NCBI GenBank assembly: GCA_964058805.1
Contig: CAXKVV010000200.1
Span: 1-43,065 of the forward strand
Source of the DNA: Schoenoplectus triqueter
Lineage: Eukaryota > Streptophyta > Magnoliopsida > Poales > Cyperaceae
Direction: 5' to 3'
DNA length: 43,065 nt
In this document: positions 16,391 through 27,800 of the stretch, piece by piece
How the letters are laid out: every line of letters starts with the position of its first letter
Numbering within the stretch: the stretch's first letter is position 1
The notes under the pieces: model-generated
Database searches by the model: none
Told to the model about the DNA's origin: nothing
Seen by the model: only the letters and a program-made list of their open reading frames with translations
Made by a program: the position numbers and the translations under genes

Positions 16391-18389
16391 GACTATGTCA
16401 GTTGAGGTGTACCAATTGAGACCGGTACCGAGATGATCTTTCTTCCAAATTCACCAGAATTAACCAAAATTCTTGACTATTTCAAGCTTGTTGAGCATCG
16501 CCTTAATATGCTTGAATGATTTGATGTGAAAAATGAAATTCTTTTCTGCCTTTTACTATGCTGAAGCGTAGCCTTACTTGGTGAGGTATGGTACCAATCA
16601 ATACCGGTTCAATCTTCTACAATTTTTGATGCTTAGTGAATTAACATCCTTAATACTCATCCCTCAGGCCTAAAGGCACACCCAGCTCAAGCTAGGGCCA
16701 GTGGCTCACTGAGAGTCGGGTAATCCTCCTCAATTTGGCTATTGACAGTTGGCGATCAGTGTATTTTCAATGGAAAATTCCATAACTCAAACAGATTCTA
16801 AGCAATTATAATGACCTAATCAATGTGATCGCTAGATGATGACTTCTATCTCTCAATTATTAATCAATTAGAAGTAAGAGAATTGATCAAAGGTGAAGAC
16901 TTTCAATATGAAAAGAAAAATCGACACAGTAACATTCAAATTGTGAATTCTTGATATTTGCAGCCAGTTCAGGCCTAAAGGCTCGCTAATCATTTCATGA
17001 TTAGGCCAGTGGCTCGCTGAACACAATCAATTGACATTGATTATTGTTCTTTAAAAGATAAACAGTAAAAGAGAAGGAAAAGAAGTAAATTTTCAAAAGA
17101 AACAACAAGAATCAAAAGGGAAAATTCGATTGGTTATTTAACAAACATGAACTAAACATTTTTAAGCTCTGCTCTAAAGAAAGAAATGTTAAGAAAAAAA
17201 AAAGTGATTAAACTAATGAATATTGCTAATTACCTTCAGATTCAAAAACAGTAGCTCAAATTGAATAGATTTTCTTGAATCTCACAGCCTATCTCTCTTT
17301 ACAATAGATGATCAATAGTAAGTGTGTGTATTTTCCTTTTCAAATGCTCTTAATTGCTGTCCCCTACACTGGTACTGGATTTCAACTTATATAGGCCTTA
17401 ATCGGCCAATTTGCTTAATTGTGATTGGTTGGCTGCCTCTGGGTCGGATTGCCACCTTGTACAGATCTTGACTCTCCATTTTAATTGCTCGAACGGTTGT
17501 GATTGATCTGTGCTTTTTCCTTCAACCGTTTTCTGTTATTCTTTGACTGTGCCGCAACTCAGTTGACCTCAATTGAGCGCCTACTTCAACTGATAAGTGG
17601 CCTCTCACTGCCAAACCATGCTTAAACACTTCCATCTCGTTGCTAAGACCCCTTTCTCCTTCAATTGCATAGTTCTTCACTCAATTTCTGAGTTGCATTT
17701 CTGATCCGTCTCTTCTCTTAATCAAATTCACAATCTTTCATTCAATTGCCCCCCCTCAATCCATGTCAATAGGTATCGTCTCAACCTAACTAAGCTCTTT
17801 GATCACTCAATTCGGCTTCTAGAGTGTCTATTAGATCTGCCTTTTTGTCACTGTCTTTAACAACTCTTCACCTTTAATCCTTCCTCTGGTTACATTGCTT
17901 TGCAATTGCTTATCAATTGGCGTCGCCTAAGCACAAGCAAGCTCCCTCTGTGCTCAATTTAGTGTTTGAAGCATCCAATCGTATCTCTTTAGAAGTGTAC
18001 TATCGCTGCCTCAACTCAAACCGTGGTAATTTTGTTATTCAACTCTTCCTCCATTGCTATCCTTTTTGTTCTTACTTTCTTGATTGAAGTATTGATGCTT
18101 ACTATCTGTTTCGAAGCCTCTTGCAATGGTGAGACGCCATGGGAAGAAGCCAGCGATCGCGCGCGAGGAGAAGAAGAAGAGGGAGCGGGGAGAGTCTTCG
18201 ACTGGACTGGATGGGCTAAGCACACGTGTGCCAAAGCGCCAGGGGAGAATAGACCAGCGACTGGGAAAGCATGCGCCAGGTTCATCCTATTCTCATCTTC
18301 CTTTTTAAATCTGATTGCTTTGATTAGAACGAATCAGTAGGGTAGACTTGGCGTACCACCTCAATTATGCGCCTATGCTCTCATCTCTG
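16391..18389. other. Non-coding repeat-derived region, possible part of a long LTR
   Basis: No credible coding sequence. A phrase (CAGGCCTAAAGGC..., GGCCAGTGGCTC) is repeated at about 16667-16712 and 16977-17018. On the - strand CCTATATAAG at 17395-17386 looks like a TATA box, followed in that direction by an AT-rich leader. The region 18010-18330 is locally GC-rich and has overlapping short frames on both strands without any recognisable domain. Confidence 0.45.
17386..17395 (-). promoter_or_regulatory. Possible LTR TATA box, CCTATATAAG
   Basis: On the - strand the sequence reads GGCCTATATAAGTTGAAATC. This matches a plant TATA consensus and has the orientation of the gypsy polyprotein to the left. 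It would fit an LTR promoter, but no transcript evidence is available and the LTR boundaries are unknown. Confidence 0.35.
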
Positions 18390-19100
18390 TGTTCTGGGCC
18401 CCATTGTCAGATATTAACTTGTTTATCTCTCATGATTAGCCTTAATTAATCTGGTTTATGCTGAGGTGTCATAGGTTTAGATGATAATGGTCTAATCAGA
18501 GCTTGACACATGGCAATTACACTAAACATAACACACCAGTATGCATTAGTATGGTGATGCCATGTGGCATGGGGTGATGATGTGGCCAAATAGCAGATTG
18601 CCACGTGGCACTCTGGTGGGACCCACTTGGTGACTGTCTCGGCTGTGGTGGGACCCACTTGCTGACATGGACCAATGAGACAGTGCCATGTGGCACTGTC
18701 TGTCTGATGTGGCTGAGTGTGGTACTGCCATGTGTCTGTGTGATGTTGAAGTGGCCTTGCCATAATCTGCCATGTGTCTATGTTTCTTGTACCTACCCTT
18801 GATGTGGACCAATGAAAATAAGCCACATGGCTCTGATAGTGTGACATGGTGAGCTGGCAGCTTGCCACGTGGCATACTGGTGGGGCCCACTTGTCAGGTC
18901 TATAGGGGTGTGGGTCCCACCCAGCTGAGGTGGACCAATAGGAAAGTGCCACGTGGCTCTTCACAGTTGAGTTGGCCCAGTAGACAGCCGCCACGTGGCA
19001 TCAGTATGGTTACTGGATTTTTGAATTTGCACTCTTTCCTGCCTCCAAATTGCACCCAGCAGTGTATCTATCTCCAAGTTGCACCCATATGAACCCTTGA
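18390..19100. repeat. GCCACGTGGC-rich repeat
   Basis: The palindrome GCCACGTGGC (or GCCATGTGGC) occurs repeatedly at about 18558, 18600, 18688, 18864, 18948 and 18990, each near variants of GTGGGACCCACTTG and GGACCAATRRGA. No coding frame is credible. The same phrases in the same order, on the opposite strand, make up the insert at 31660-32282 inside the copia element, so this is a dispersed repeat family. CACGTG is a G-box core, but a regulatory role is only a possibility. Confidence 0.75.
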
Positions 19101-19800
19101 TTGAATCTCAGCCTTTGATCAGTCCATTCATTCTGCTCTTATTTTCCTTGAATTTATTCTGATAGCTCCACTTATCCAAAAATTATGAAATTTTCACCAA
19201 AAATCCCTAAATTCATGATGATCATCCCTGTAATTTTTAATTCCATTTTTACCCTTGCTTCTCTGGATTAAAAATTCTTTTATCCATAAAACCCTATTAT
19301 TCTCTCTGAATTAATCCCTGATCTCAGTTGTAGCTCTGTGTCTCTGCCAATTATCTCCCTCTTGCAGAAACCACCCTAACTAAATACCAATTAGACTTAT
19401 ATTGATATTCATTAGGGCTTGATTTGATCAAATGCTGACTACTTATCAGCAATTAATACAAATCTAGACTTGATCAGGTGGTTGCTCCCAGCTTTGGCAC
19501 CTGATCAGTCTTGTGAAATTGACTTTCAATCCCTTAACATGAGGGTGACTTGGTCAAAGAACTGACTACTTATCAGTAGTTGACACAAATCAAAGCATGG
19601 TTAGGTGGTTGCTTGCAGCTTTGGCACCAGGTCAGCCTTGAAAGCAAAATCACATTTGGAATTTCTTATAACTAGTTGCATCAAAATGCTAGCTTGGCAT
19701 TGACATCATTTCATGTAGCATAGGGATTATACTGCTTCAGCTCCTTTCTAGGGTTAGCTTCAAAGGCAGATTTTTAGGGTTCAACTCTGACTCCTATAAT
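19101..19800. other. Non-coding continuation of the repeat region
   Basis: No coding signal. A phrase of about 70 bases (TGACTACTTATCAG... TTGACACAAATC or AATACAAATC... GGTGGTTGC...CAGCTTTGGCACC) occurs twice, at about 19437-19505 and 19562-19630, giving a direct repeat with a period of about 125 bases. Confidence 0.5.
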
Positions 19801-20340
19801 AGGTCACTGAGGTGTGGGGTCCACCTGTCAGTGAAAATGATCACATGGTGACTCATCAGATAGGCTATGTTGTTAGATTCATCTACAAGGGACTGCCAGG
19901 TGGGTCCCACTTGTCAGAGAAAATATAATCAAATGGCTGACCCATCAGGAGATTTTCTCTCTCCTAAATCTCCCGAGGGTCAGCCACCTCGAATGAGTAG
20001 GAGGTGGTGGGGTATTTATATCCTCGTCATTCACCCTATTATTTCATTGTGGGATTAATGCTTAACCTCTGTTCCGGGTTGGTTAGCTCTCTTAGCAAAA
20101 TAGGCTAGGTCCATGTCATTGGAGCTGCTCATAAGGGACTGCCATGTGGGTCCCACTTGTCAGAAAAGATATAATCACATGGTGACACCCAAGAGGTCTC
20201 CTCTCTCCCTCGATCTTCTTGGCTGTCACACATGCTGAGTGGATAGAGAATAGCGGGGTATTTATACTCTTCACTTTGCGCTCAGCATTCCATTGTGGGA
20301 CTAATGGATTTGTTCCGGGGTTAGGCAGCGACCTTTCCTG
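19801..20340. repeat. Tandem promoter-like units with TATAAATACCCC (- strand)
   Basis: Two main units start at about 19861 and 20101 (TAGGCTA). Both contain AGGGACTGCCAKGTGGGTCCC, TATAATCA-ATGG, a box GGGGTATTTATA (20009-20020 and 20255-20266, exactly 246 bases apart), CATTCCATTGTGGGAYTAATG-like sequence and GTTCCGGG. Part of a third copy lies at 19801-19860. On the - strand the box reads TATAAATACCCC, a good plant TATA element, so the unit looks like a duplicated LTR promoter reading towards lower coordinates. Confidence 0.6.
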
Positions 20341-21031
20341 ATCAGTGGGCCACCTTTCCACTGCTCTCTCTCTTCTCCCCCTTTCTTACAATTCATTATT
20401 AATCATCAGTTTTACTCATCTACTCATCTTTGAAATTTTTCAAGGGTAAACAATATTATAACGTCTCAGTCTAACGTTGTAACGCTTGAAACGTTATAAT
20501 ATCTTTTGAAACGTTAAATAACGATTTGGTATGTTAAAATTTCATATTTTGCTTTCAGTGAACTTAGGATTTTCTGAGTATGTATACAAACGTTATAACG
20601 GTTCACTGCAGCAAAAAGTTTTCCTTGCAATTTTCTATAAAGAACCTAAAGATTTGAATTAACTCTTACAATAGGTGATTCTATTTGTTCCCTTGACTTT
20701 CTTCTGGCAACTTCAGAAACCTTGATAGAGCAATCGATGAAGTCCTCATAGGATCAATAGTTGATCCTATTTTTTCTCTTGACTTCTTCTAGCAACCTTC
20801 AGCAGCCTTGATAGAGCAATCGAAAGTCCTCATAAGATCCTACAAAATAACACAAAAAGACTTGTTAAATTCACATAAATTTTGTAAAACAATATAATAT
20901 AAAAGAAATTTTTAAGTGTAACAATCTCTCCCTTTTTGTTGTTTTGCAAAACCAAGTGCATGAACATTAGAGGTTAATTTTCTCTTCTTTTTTGAAAAAC
21001 TAACAAAAAAGAATAATATTGATCAATTACA
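20341..21031 (-). repeat. 3' LTR of a decayed SIRE-type copia element (left limit uncertain)
   Basis: In the - direction the sequence passes a purine tract (AAGGGGGAG, 21041-21033) and then TGTAATTGATC from 21031, as expected for the start of a 3' LTR. It contains a diverged tandem duplication (about 20688-20755 and 20766-20842) with the phrase CCTTGATAGAGCAATCGA in both copies. About 20450-20620 has several ACGTTATAA-type repeats. The CA end could not be fixed. Confidence 0.5.
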
Positions 21032-21032
21032 A

Positions 21033-21041
21033 CTCCCCCTT
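21033..21041 (-). other. Polypurine tract of the decayed copia element
   Basis: AAGGGGGAG on the - strand lies immediately before a TG that would begin the 3' LTR. G-rich tracts of this sort prime plus-strand synthesis in SIRE/Maximus copia elements. Its position, downstream of RT and RNase H remains on the same strand, supports the call. Confidence 0.55.
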
Positions 21042-21239
21042 AATTAATTCTCCCCATCAATTCATGCACTTGTTGCATAAATATATAGCAATAAAAAATT
21101 CATAATGCCTTGAGTAAGTATATCAAATCAATTTAAGCAATTATGGCCATTCAATTTTAACAAGCATAATAATTCAATTTTATCAAATATGGCCAGCCAA
21201 AGCAAGGCATTAACAAGTCTAAAATATTTAACATGCATA

Positions 21240-22480
21240 CAAACATAAGTCATTGTTTTACATAACATAAATATAGATTCAAATCTGCATCGATATAACT
21301 AATAAGATCAAATTCGATTTGTTTACCATACCATAAGCCAAGATTAAGAGTACATTTAATATATCTTAATATTCTTTTTAATACAATTAAGTGGGATTCC
21401 TTGGGATTAGTTTGGTACCGGGCACATAAACATACGAAAAATATAATATCCGGCCTACTAGCCGTAAGATAGTGAAGACTATCAATCATTGCCCTATATT
21501 GATGTATGTCGATGGACTTTTATTCCTCATCTACGCTTAGGTTTACGTTAGTTGTCATTGGTGTTTTGTTTGTCTTGCAATCATCAAGATCAAACTCTTT
21601 GACTAACTCTTTAGTATACTTGATTTGACTAATGAAGATGTCATCATTCATTTGCTTAATTTGATGTCCCAAAAAAAAATATAAGCCCACCCATCATTGA
21701 CATTTCAAATTCATAGCCCATTAAAGAAGAAAACTCATTGACAAAAGCCGAATTAGTAAAACCAAAAATAATATCATCAACATATATTTGTACCAATAAA
21801 AATCATTATTTTTTATTTTAGTAAAAAAGAGTAGTGTCATTTTATCATCTAATAAAACCATTTGAAAGCAAGAAGGACTAAGTTTACCATACCTAACTCT
21901 AGGAGCTTGCTTTAAACCATATAGAGCCTTTGTGAGTCTATAAATATGATTGGGTTAAGTTTAATTTATAAATCCGAGTGGTTATTGGACATACACTTCC
22001 TCATCTAAAAATTCATTTAGAAAGGTATTTTTGACATCCATTTGATATAAAGTAAAAACCTTTATGAGATGTATATGTCAAAAATATTCTAATAGATTCA
22101 AGACGTGCAACCGGTGTAAAAAAAAATCAAAGTCAATACCAACTTGTTAGGTATACCCTTGTGCAATCAACATAGCTTTATTTTTAATAATTACACCATT
22201 CTCATCTAATTTGTTTCTAAAGACCCATTTTGTACCAATAATAGCTATATTATTTGGTCTATGAACAAGTTTCCACACTTAATTTCTTTCAAATTGGTTT
22301 AATTCATCTTGCATGGCACAAATCCAATGCGAGTCATTATTTGCATCTTTAAAATTTTTGGGCTCAAATTGAGATACAAAAGAACGAGTTAGACATAGGT
22401 ATTTGATTACCTGACTCGCCTGATTGCCACCTCTAACAAAAATTAACGCTACACAGTACGAGTTAGACATAGGTATTTAA
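21240..22480 (-). pseudogene. Ty1/copia pol remnant: reverse transcriptase and start of RNase H
   Basis: Reading leftwards on the - strand, fragments in several frames line up in the normal copia order: DANNDSHWICAMQDELNQFERN (about 22350-22279), GTKWVFRNKLDENG (about 22230), VQIYVDDIIFG (about 21800-21765, the RT active site), SRPDIIFFVCLCARYQTNP and KESHLIVLKRILRYIKCTLN (about 21450-21340). Stops and frame changes separate them, and gag, protease and integrase are missing. It is a dead fragment. Confidence 0.85.
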
Positions 22481-23020
22481 TTTAATTCTTGTTATAATCA
22501 CCTTAATTGTAAACTAACCGCTAGATCTTGAGTAAAAACCTAGGTTTTACCCTTCGAGGTTGAAAATTTTAGCAATATATTTTAATAATCTACTATAATT
22601 TCTAAGGTAAATCACACAACAAGCACTTTATTATAGTTCAAATATGTAAAAAAATCAATTCAAAGGATAAATCATACAAGTAATTACTAAAAAGATCAAA
22701 TATCGAGTAAATTAATTAAAGAGATTCAAGTATTACAAGTCATTACCCCATGAAACAATAGCAATAAAATTTCATGACAAAATAACAATAAAGGTGGATG
22801 AGAGAAAAAGAAAAGGGGTACACCAATAATTCCTCGATTTCTTACTTGGATCTTGAGTGTTAATTTCAAATTTGTTTTCCAATTTTCTCTTCTCGTTTAA
22901 AATTGCTTCTAAACTCTACAGACGGCTCTCAAAACTGTCTTAGGCAATTAGAGTTTTTTGGATGTCTTAGAAAGGCTCCTGGAGGTGCCTTATATAGGCG
23001 TGAGATCTCATAGATAACTG
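22481..23020 (-). other. LTR-like block with TATA box on the - strand
   Basis: On the - strand CCTATATAAG (22998-22989) precedes GGCACCTCCAGG and a leader-like stretch of about 400 bases that contains no coding sequence. The phrase ACGAGTTAGACATAGGTATTT occurs twice, at about 22385 and 22459. The block resembles U3-R-U5 of an LTR but does not match the LTR at 20.4-21.0 kb, so it probably belongs to another element. Ends were not found. Confidence 0.4.
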
Positions 23021-24329
23021 CTGTCATTTTTGTTCGAATTTTCGGATCACAGGCATACAACCCATATGGAGATGAATATGTTGCACAATAATTTATATTT
23101 TGATCATAACTTTTTCATTCGAACTCTGATTTAGGAGATTAAAAATTCATTGGAAAGTTAAGAACAAACTATGTAAAATTAATACATCATCTTAGTCATT
23201 CCATAATAATTTATGATCATAATTTATCATGATTCACTGCTCATAATCTGTTTTGATGTCATTCGCATTTGAAGTTTTCTCAATTATGTTTAATTGCTCC
23301 ATTTTGCTCTGATTATCACCCCAATTGTATGTTTCCAGTAAATTATAAATAAAATATAGTAATATCTCAATTTTGAACTATAACGCAAGTAAAATGACTA
23401 AATTACCCTAAAAATTGATCAATTAATGAGATGAAATTGAGGCCTATAAGTTGTCCGAATTAAAATCGGACTATGATGTTGCTGGGAAAATAAAAAAGGA
23501 AAAAAATATATGGTCTGATTTTTTTCGCCACGTCGGACATTAGTATGAAGTGAAAATTAGTTATTTTTAACTCAAAAGGCAAATTAGCCTAATATTGACC
23601 TTACAAAACGTCACATGAAAAATGAATGATGTTTATACTTTTGAGTTATGAACCATTTTATTTGGTTGATATGAATAATTTGCATAAATCTTAGTTGCTT
23701 GTCATTTCATTTTTAATCAATAACACAAAATGAAAATTTAACAAGTAAAATGACATGAACCTTTTTTTGGTCATTTTATTTTTCATCAATAGTACGTTAT
23801 GGCGTCTTGCATACACATTTTTATTTGCTTATATTTTTAAATATTTTTTTCAACTGTATCTGATTCACATTTAGCTAAGAAAATGTATTACACATCAGAT
23901 ACGGGCATCCAATTGTTTTTCCTTCTACACATAAGCAATTTAATAAGTTTTCATATGTTAATTTCCAAATTGCTTCGACTCTGTGATTTCTAATTCTTCG
24001 CTATGAATATTTTAGTTAATAAAACAAATAATTTTATAATTAAAAAATAGAGATATTCGTTAAATTATAAAAAAATTATAAGAAATCATATGACACTTTT
24101 AAGCAACTTGTTACACTTTACACAAATATTTTACGTTTCTTAAAAAAATCATTTATGAATGTCATGTCAGAACTTGGAATAATCTGTAATTGGGATTAAG
24201 ATAATCTTAAACCAATGTTTTCGAATTGAATTAAATGATTTAATGTTTGCTTTGCTTTAAGTTAAGAATTATCCTCAAGTTAAACGTACGATTGGATCTG
24301 CCTTACATTAACTGGATGTGAGGATAACA
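23021..24329. other. AT-rich upstream intergenic DNA
   Basis: No coding sequence, no LTR ends and no tRNA were recognised. It is moderately to strongly AT-rich throughout. It could hold distal promoter sequence of the CNGC gene, but no specific element can be supported. Confidence 0.4.
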
Positions 24330-24720
24330 AAAATCTCATATCGGATAAGTTAACGGAATTTTTTTCTTATTTTATCTGATAACTTAATAAAATTAAATCT
24401 TATTCATATCTGTCTAATCGGGTATGATGCGGGTCGGGTAAACAGCCTGACTTTCAACATGAAAAATACTATAATACAATATAGCAATGAAAAATATTAT
24501 AATATAATTAACAATGAAAAAAATTATAATATAATTGACAATAAAAATGGATAATGAATAACGAATAAGGAATATTTCTTATCCGTACACATATTCATAT
24601 CTGATAAATTAGTGATTTTTTTTACTCATACTAATATCCGATAACTTAAAAAAAAATCTTATTTTATCTATTTTATCAGATATGATATGAGTCGGATAAA
24701 CGGTCAAAAAAAATGTCATT
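24330..24720. repeat. Direct repeats upstream of the CNGC gene
   Basis: A phrase of about 110 bases built on ATATCGGATAAGTTA...TATCTGATAACTTAA...GGGTCGGGTAAACRG occurs at about 24338-24450 and, diverged, at 24596-24702. Between them a unit of about 28 bases (AATGAAAAATATTATAATAT) is repeated three times at about 24460-24545. The structure suggests a degenerate transposon remnant 160-550 bases upstream of the start codon. Confidence 0.55.
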
Positions 24721-24882
24721 GATTCCTATGTGAGTGAGGATGTCACTTGTTTATGAAATCCGACCCGTTTACCGAGCGAATCCACCACGCCACTCTCTCG
24801 TTTCTCCTTTCCATTCTCCTTTTTTCTTGTCGAAATTCAATGTTGGTCTTATTGGAAGTAGGCGAAGGATATAGAGGCAGCG
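24721..24882 (+). promoter_or_regulatory. Proximal upstream and 5' leader region of the CNGC gene
   Basis: The composition changes from AT-rich to a pyrimidine-rich leader (CACTCTCTCGTTTCTCCTTT at about 24791) before the ATG at 24883. Pyrimidine-rich leaders are common at plant core promoters. No clear TATA box at the usual distance was identified, and the transcription start is not known. Confidence 0.35.
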
Positions 24883-27800
24883 ATGTTTGCATCAAGGGTT
24901 CAGGATGAGGTGGAGATGCCCAGGCGCAACGCCAGGTTACTTGATATAAACTTTCATATCTGTGACTTTACTTAATTTGGGAAAAGAAGGGAGAAATGGA
25001 ATTTCCTTCAATTGACCTTTCTTAGAAGCGCTGCTTTTCATTTGAGCTAACCAGATTCACCGGTTACTGACAAATAAAGTATTTGAATATTGAAATTTGA
25101 AAATTTGCTAAATAGGTCAAAACCTGTAATCGCAGTTTAATGACGTTGAAATATTTAATTGATTGGAAAGTTAGTGGAGGCAATTTTTACTCCCGTTATT
25201 GGTATCGTTGTACTGATTTATACGAGTCAGGTGATGTGCGAAATGAGCATATGCAACCAGCACGCTAATCCTCAATTTCGGTTATGTTTGGAAAATAGTA
25301 GAAACCAGGTCACCAAGCAGTAGTGCAATTATCCTTGCTTTTAAGCCCAATTATTTTGCGTAACAAACAGTTTTTGCTCCCATCACACACAGGATATTTC
25401 CTGATGAACCAATCCCAAGGCCAGATAGGCTTGGCGCTAACCGGTTTGAAAAGACTAAGGCCTTTTCTGAACCCAACAACCAGGTGCAGAATTTTGTTTT
25501 AGACCCCAGCAGCAACAAAGTTCTCGCATGGAACCGCGTCTTTCTTGTCTCCTGCCTCTTCGCACTCTTTATTGACCCCTTTTTCTATTTCATCCCTCTA
25601 TTTTCTCAAACAAAGCTGGGTACCTCGTGTGTGGGAAAGGATAAGCATTTGAGTATTACCATGACTGTCATGAGGTCTCTGGCTGATTTGTTTTACATTC
25701 TGAACATTGTGGTGAAGTTCAACACTGCTTATATCAGCCGTCATTCAAGGGTGCTTGGTAAGGGAGATCTTATTACAGACCCAAAGGAGATAAGGAGGCA
25801 CTACATCAGCTCCCCAGACTTTGTCAGAGACATATTAGCAGCTGTGCCTGTTCCACAGGTATCTGTGATCCTTGTAGCCTAAGGGCCTGTTCGGCATCCT
25901 CCAATCCCTTGGGTTTCATTGGGTAAAGCAGTCCACAGGGAAAAAAATCCCTTTTGGTGTTAGGTGAGAGACTGTACATTGGGAAAAATAGTCTTGTTGG
26001 GAATTGTTACACCTGCCACGTTGACATTCCCAAGAGAAAAAAAAATAATTGGCTTAGATTGAATTTTTTTTCCCAACTGTGCACGGCAGCAATCATCTCT
26101 ATCTCTCTTACTTTTATAGAATATCAACCATCTCTCTTCTTTATTTCTTTAGCATACCAAACAATGATTTAGAATTTGTTCCGTAAATTTTTTGCTATGT
26201 GGGTTCTAACAATTTGACAATACCAAACTCATCTACCTGGGAACCAATTCCATAAAATTTTACCACGTCCGAATAGGCCCTAAATGATACTGTTATTTTA
26301 GTAGTGCAGTACCAGTTTTTGGTTTTGTTTTTTAATGTTGGCTTGATATCCTTATCCTACTTAAGAGAGCAATTATTTGATAGCATCTTGACCTGACGAA
26401 GTTTGGATTGTCCAATTAATATTTAGCTGATGCATCCAGCTGTTCAAATGTTTGTTTAAATTTCGTGGGACCATTTGTTTATCCTTTTTCATTTCTTTTC
26501 TAGTTTTCTTTTAATCTTGCTATCAATGTTTCTTGGACTAATATAAGTACTAGTACTATTGATGTTTACTTGGTGATCTTCGTGTAGATACTACTGTGGG
26601 GTGTGATGCCGGCAATAAATGCTTCAGACTATAACGCCAAGAACACCACTTTTGGTGTGGTATTGGTGTTTCAATATGCACTTAGAATGTATCTGATAGT
26701 CCCTCTAAGCAACAAAATCATAAAGGCGGCTGGTGTTGTAGCAAAGACTGCATGGGGAGGCGCTGCATACAATCTCCTTCTGTATATGCTAGCCAGCCAT
26801 GTATAAAAACTGCTCATTTTGGTCTCTTGTCGTTAGCTTCATTTTTTGAATTAACATCAGATGCTCATTGTTTTTTTTGAAGTAGTAGACAAATTGTCTA
26901 CTATTAGATTGTATTAATTAAATTGCAAAAGAGTTACAGCCAAGAAGAGATGTGGGGGGGGGGGGGGATAATTTTCACTACACTGTTTTGTTTTCCTTTG
27001 TATCTATCCAATTACAAGTCTGCTACCCTGTTATTAATATTACTAAATGTTACTAAAGAGTTACAGCCAGATGCTTATTGTTGCAACATAGATACTGGTT
27101 ACTTTAATGAAAGCCTCTTACAAAACAAGAGAATCCTATATCCCCTAAAAGAAATAGTTAATGTTGTCATTCACAACGTGGGCCATCTCAGATTCAATTT
27201 GGGAAGTAGGTCCAAGCTTAACTCTTGGTTACAATACCTCTCTATGAGTGAACTTCTGTTTTCTTACATTATATAAAGAAAAAAAATGGTTTTGCAGATT
27301 TTTTTTAGGACCTATCCTCTTTAGAGGTGCAGGGAATTTTTCCTTCATACTTAATATTCAAGTTTTTTCTATTAGATTTAATTTTTATCTAATAATTTAA
27401 GCCATTATTTTATTCATTATTGTTGCTGTTTTAGTTATCAATATTATTATTGTTTTGTTGCAGATCACTGGGGCAATATATTATCTACTCACAGTGGAGA
27501 GGCAAATCACATGTTGGAACAAAAATTGCTTTTCAGAAACCAACATAACATGTGCTGCCAGATTTTTTGATTGCGACTATGACGATGCAAATTCAGCTGT
27601 GTTCTCAAATTGGGCCAATTCAACTGGTGTTTTCCAAAACTGCAATGCCACAGATGATACAATAGATTTTAATTTTGGGATTTTTGGTAATGCTTTGAAA
27701 TACAAGGCAGCTTCAACGACATTCCTTGAGAAATACTTATTTTCCCTATATTGGGGCCTGCAACAACTGAGGTACATAAATACGTAATCATGTCAATTTA

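Noticed and set aside
18023..18340. Overlapping open frames of 60-105 codons on both strands, some rich in Lys/Arg/Glu
   Set aside because: Frames are open on both strands in a locally GC-rich patch, no domain is recognisable and no splice structure supports a gene. The patch lies in repeat DNA.
18446..18994. Open frame of 182 codons on the - strand, His/Trp-rich
   Set aside because: It is produced by the GCCACGTGGC/GTGGGACCCAC repeat. Composition is abnormal, and no homology could be recognised.
25883..26280. hAT-type MITE considered for the intron 2 element
   Set aside because: No 8-base duplication. The TAA trinucleotides and GGGCCTGTT ends fit PIF/Harbinger (Tourist) instead.
26950..26970. 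Run of about 13 or more G in CNGC intron 3 considered as a quadruplex element
   Set aside because: A single homopolymer run is more likely slippage or an assembly artefact. There are no separated G tracts.
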